Positions 63,401 through 64,000 of a stretch of 64,000 nucleotides of DNA are shown piece by piece. Source of the stretch: Trichopria drosophilae (taxonomy: Eukaryota > Arthropoda > Insecta > Hymenoptera > Diapriidae); contig CM059585.1 in assembly GCA_030407085.1 (NCBI GenBank), positions 117,417,501-117,481,500 of the forward strand, in the 5' to 3' direction. Position 1 is the first letter of the stretch. Each line of letters begins with the position of its first letter. Both the position numbers and the translations under genes were made by a program. Under the pieces are notes generated by a model. The model was given only the letters and a program-made list of their open reading frames with translations. It was not told the DNA's origin and searched no databases.

Positions 63401-64000
63401 CATCTGGAAGCAATTAAAGTAATTACGATTTCGGCAGTAAAATATCGTCCGACGAGCACAGTCCGCGTTCCCGCTGTTAATCAATTCCTACATCGATATT
63501 AATTCGAACCTATACTTTCCTCCGAAAATCGTATACTAAATCGTGTTTGAAGTAGTTTAATTTCTATAATTAATATTCGAATTTAACTGATGATCGAACG
63601 CGAAAAAACGATTAGACATAAATAATCCGTTGATCATCTGTTCTGAGTTTCTTTTAGAGATACTTTATATGGTGACCGATGGAACAACAGGAAATAAAAT
63701 TGCAACAATTTCCTTGAATGTTCAATTTTGGAAACGTAACTTAAAGTGAACTAATTAACAATTCCTAGATAGGAGAACACGCGAAAGAAATTACGATTCG
63801 AAGGAAGGATAAATAATTCATGAGCAGGCGCGATAAAAATATGAAATTGATCGAAACGCAATGTGTTGCTGCGATAAGCAGTTGTTGTCGAACGAATCGT
63901 GGGATATATTACTAATTAAAATAGCATTTGGTAGTAAATAACGGCAATTGTCTTCCGGAACTCACGTGCGCAGGAACGGAGAGGAGAGAGGCGGTGCGGT
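54442..64000. other. Non-coding stretch to the right edge
   Basis: No exon with coding composition was recognised. GC-richer patches at 55280-55560, 57600-58200 and 58580-58960 carry overlapping frames on both strands without domains; parts are GA-rich. TAATTA-type clusters occur at 54880-54945 and 63390-63430. The last 50 bases become CpG/GA-rich (CACGTGCGCAGGAACGGAGA), which may be the start of another island cut by the window edge. Confidence 0.45.
63385..63430. promoter_or_regulatory. TAATTA cluster in CpG-rich context (tentative enhancer)
   Basis: CATTAATTAGC and CAATTAAAGTAATTACG lie within 40 bp, flanked by CpG-rich, non-repetitive sequence. Such combinations are common in insect developmental enhancers, but also by chance in AT-rich DNA. 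No function is shown. Confidence 0.2.

Noticed and set aside
1..64000. CRISPR arrays, operons, phage or plasmid modules
   Set aside because: No regularly spaced identical repeats and no prokaryotic coding organisation anywhere in the window.

Overview
The window looks like a 64 kb piece of an arthropod nuclear genome, most likely an insect and probably a hymenopteran. The evidence is long AT-rich stretches alternating with CpG-rich islands, sparse coding sequence, GT donor splice sites, simple repeats and decayed transposon fragments. There are no bacterial-style operons, no long open frames, and no complete tRNA or rRNA genes. Nearly all open frames over 60 codons lack protein-like composition and lie in random positions.

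One stretch is convincingly coding: plus strand, up to 19106. It ends in the conserved-looking helix MEWLFKKERIYLLAQFWQQ and a phase-0 donor (CAACAG|gtaagc). I think it is an N-terminal exon of a regulatory protein. My best guess is Mblk-1/E93 (mushroom body large-type Kenyon cell-specific protein 1, the ecdysone-induced Eip93F homologue). That identity rests on recall only. Two other short plus-strand candidates each sit at the 3' edge of a GC-rich island, start with ATG and end in phase 0 at a good donor: 13209-13265 (MSSNGDGFSRMLVQFSSQY) and 41739-41771 (MGFLTWSDSDN). The simplest model is one large plus-strand gene with alternative promoters and first exons spread over at least 28 kb. They would splice to common exons beyond the right edge, so most of the window would be 5' flank and giant first introns.

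Layout: 1-12.5 kb is AT-rich and gene-free, with diverged dispersed repeats. 12.5-13.3 kb is a GC-rich island with the first candidate exon. 13.3-17.4 kb is non-coding. 17.4-19.1 kb is a GC-rich promoter/5'UTR-like zone with the main exon. 19.1-41.3 kb is intron-like, with a decayed tandem repeat (19.66-20.42 kb), several CpG-rich islands and an unusual AT-rich repeat field (39.9-41.2 kb). 41.3-41.8 kb is a third island with a SINE-like segment and the third candidate exon. 41.8-48 kb is AT-rich, with transposon debris, (GA)n and CA-rich microsatellites and a 1.4 kb TTCA-type satellite with higher-order periodicity. 48-64 kb is mixed non-coding sequence, with a weaker candidate exon at 48447, two tRNA-Lys primer-binding-site-like fossils near 50.2 and 50.7 kb, and scattered enhancer-like TAATTA clusters.

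I found no CRISPR array, operon, complete transposase or reverse transcriptase gene, or defence or biosynthetic system. The most interesting signals are the multi-promoter architecture and the families of decayed repeats.
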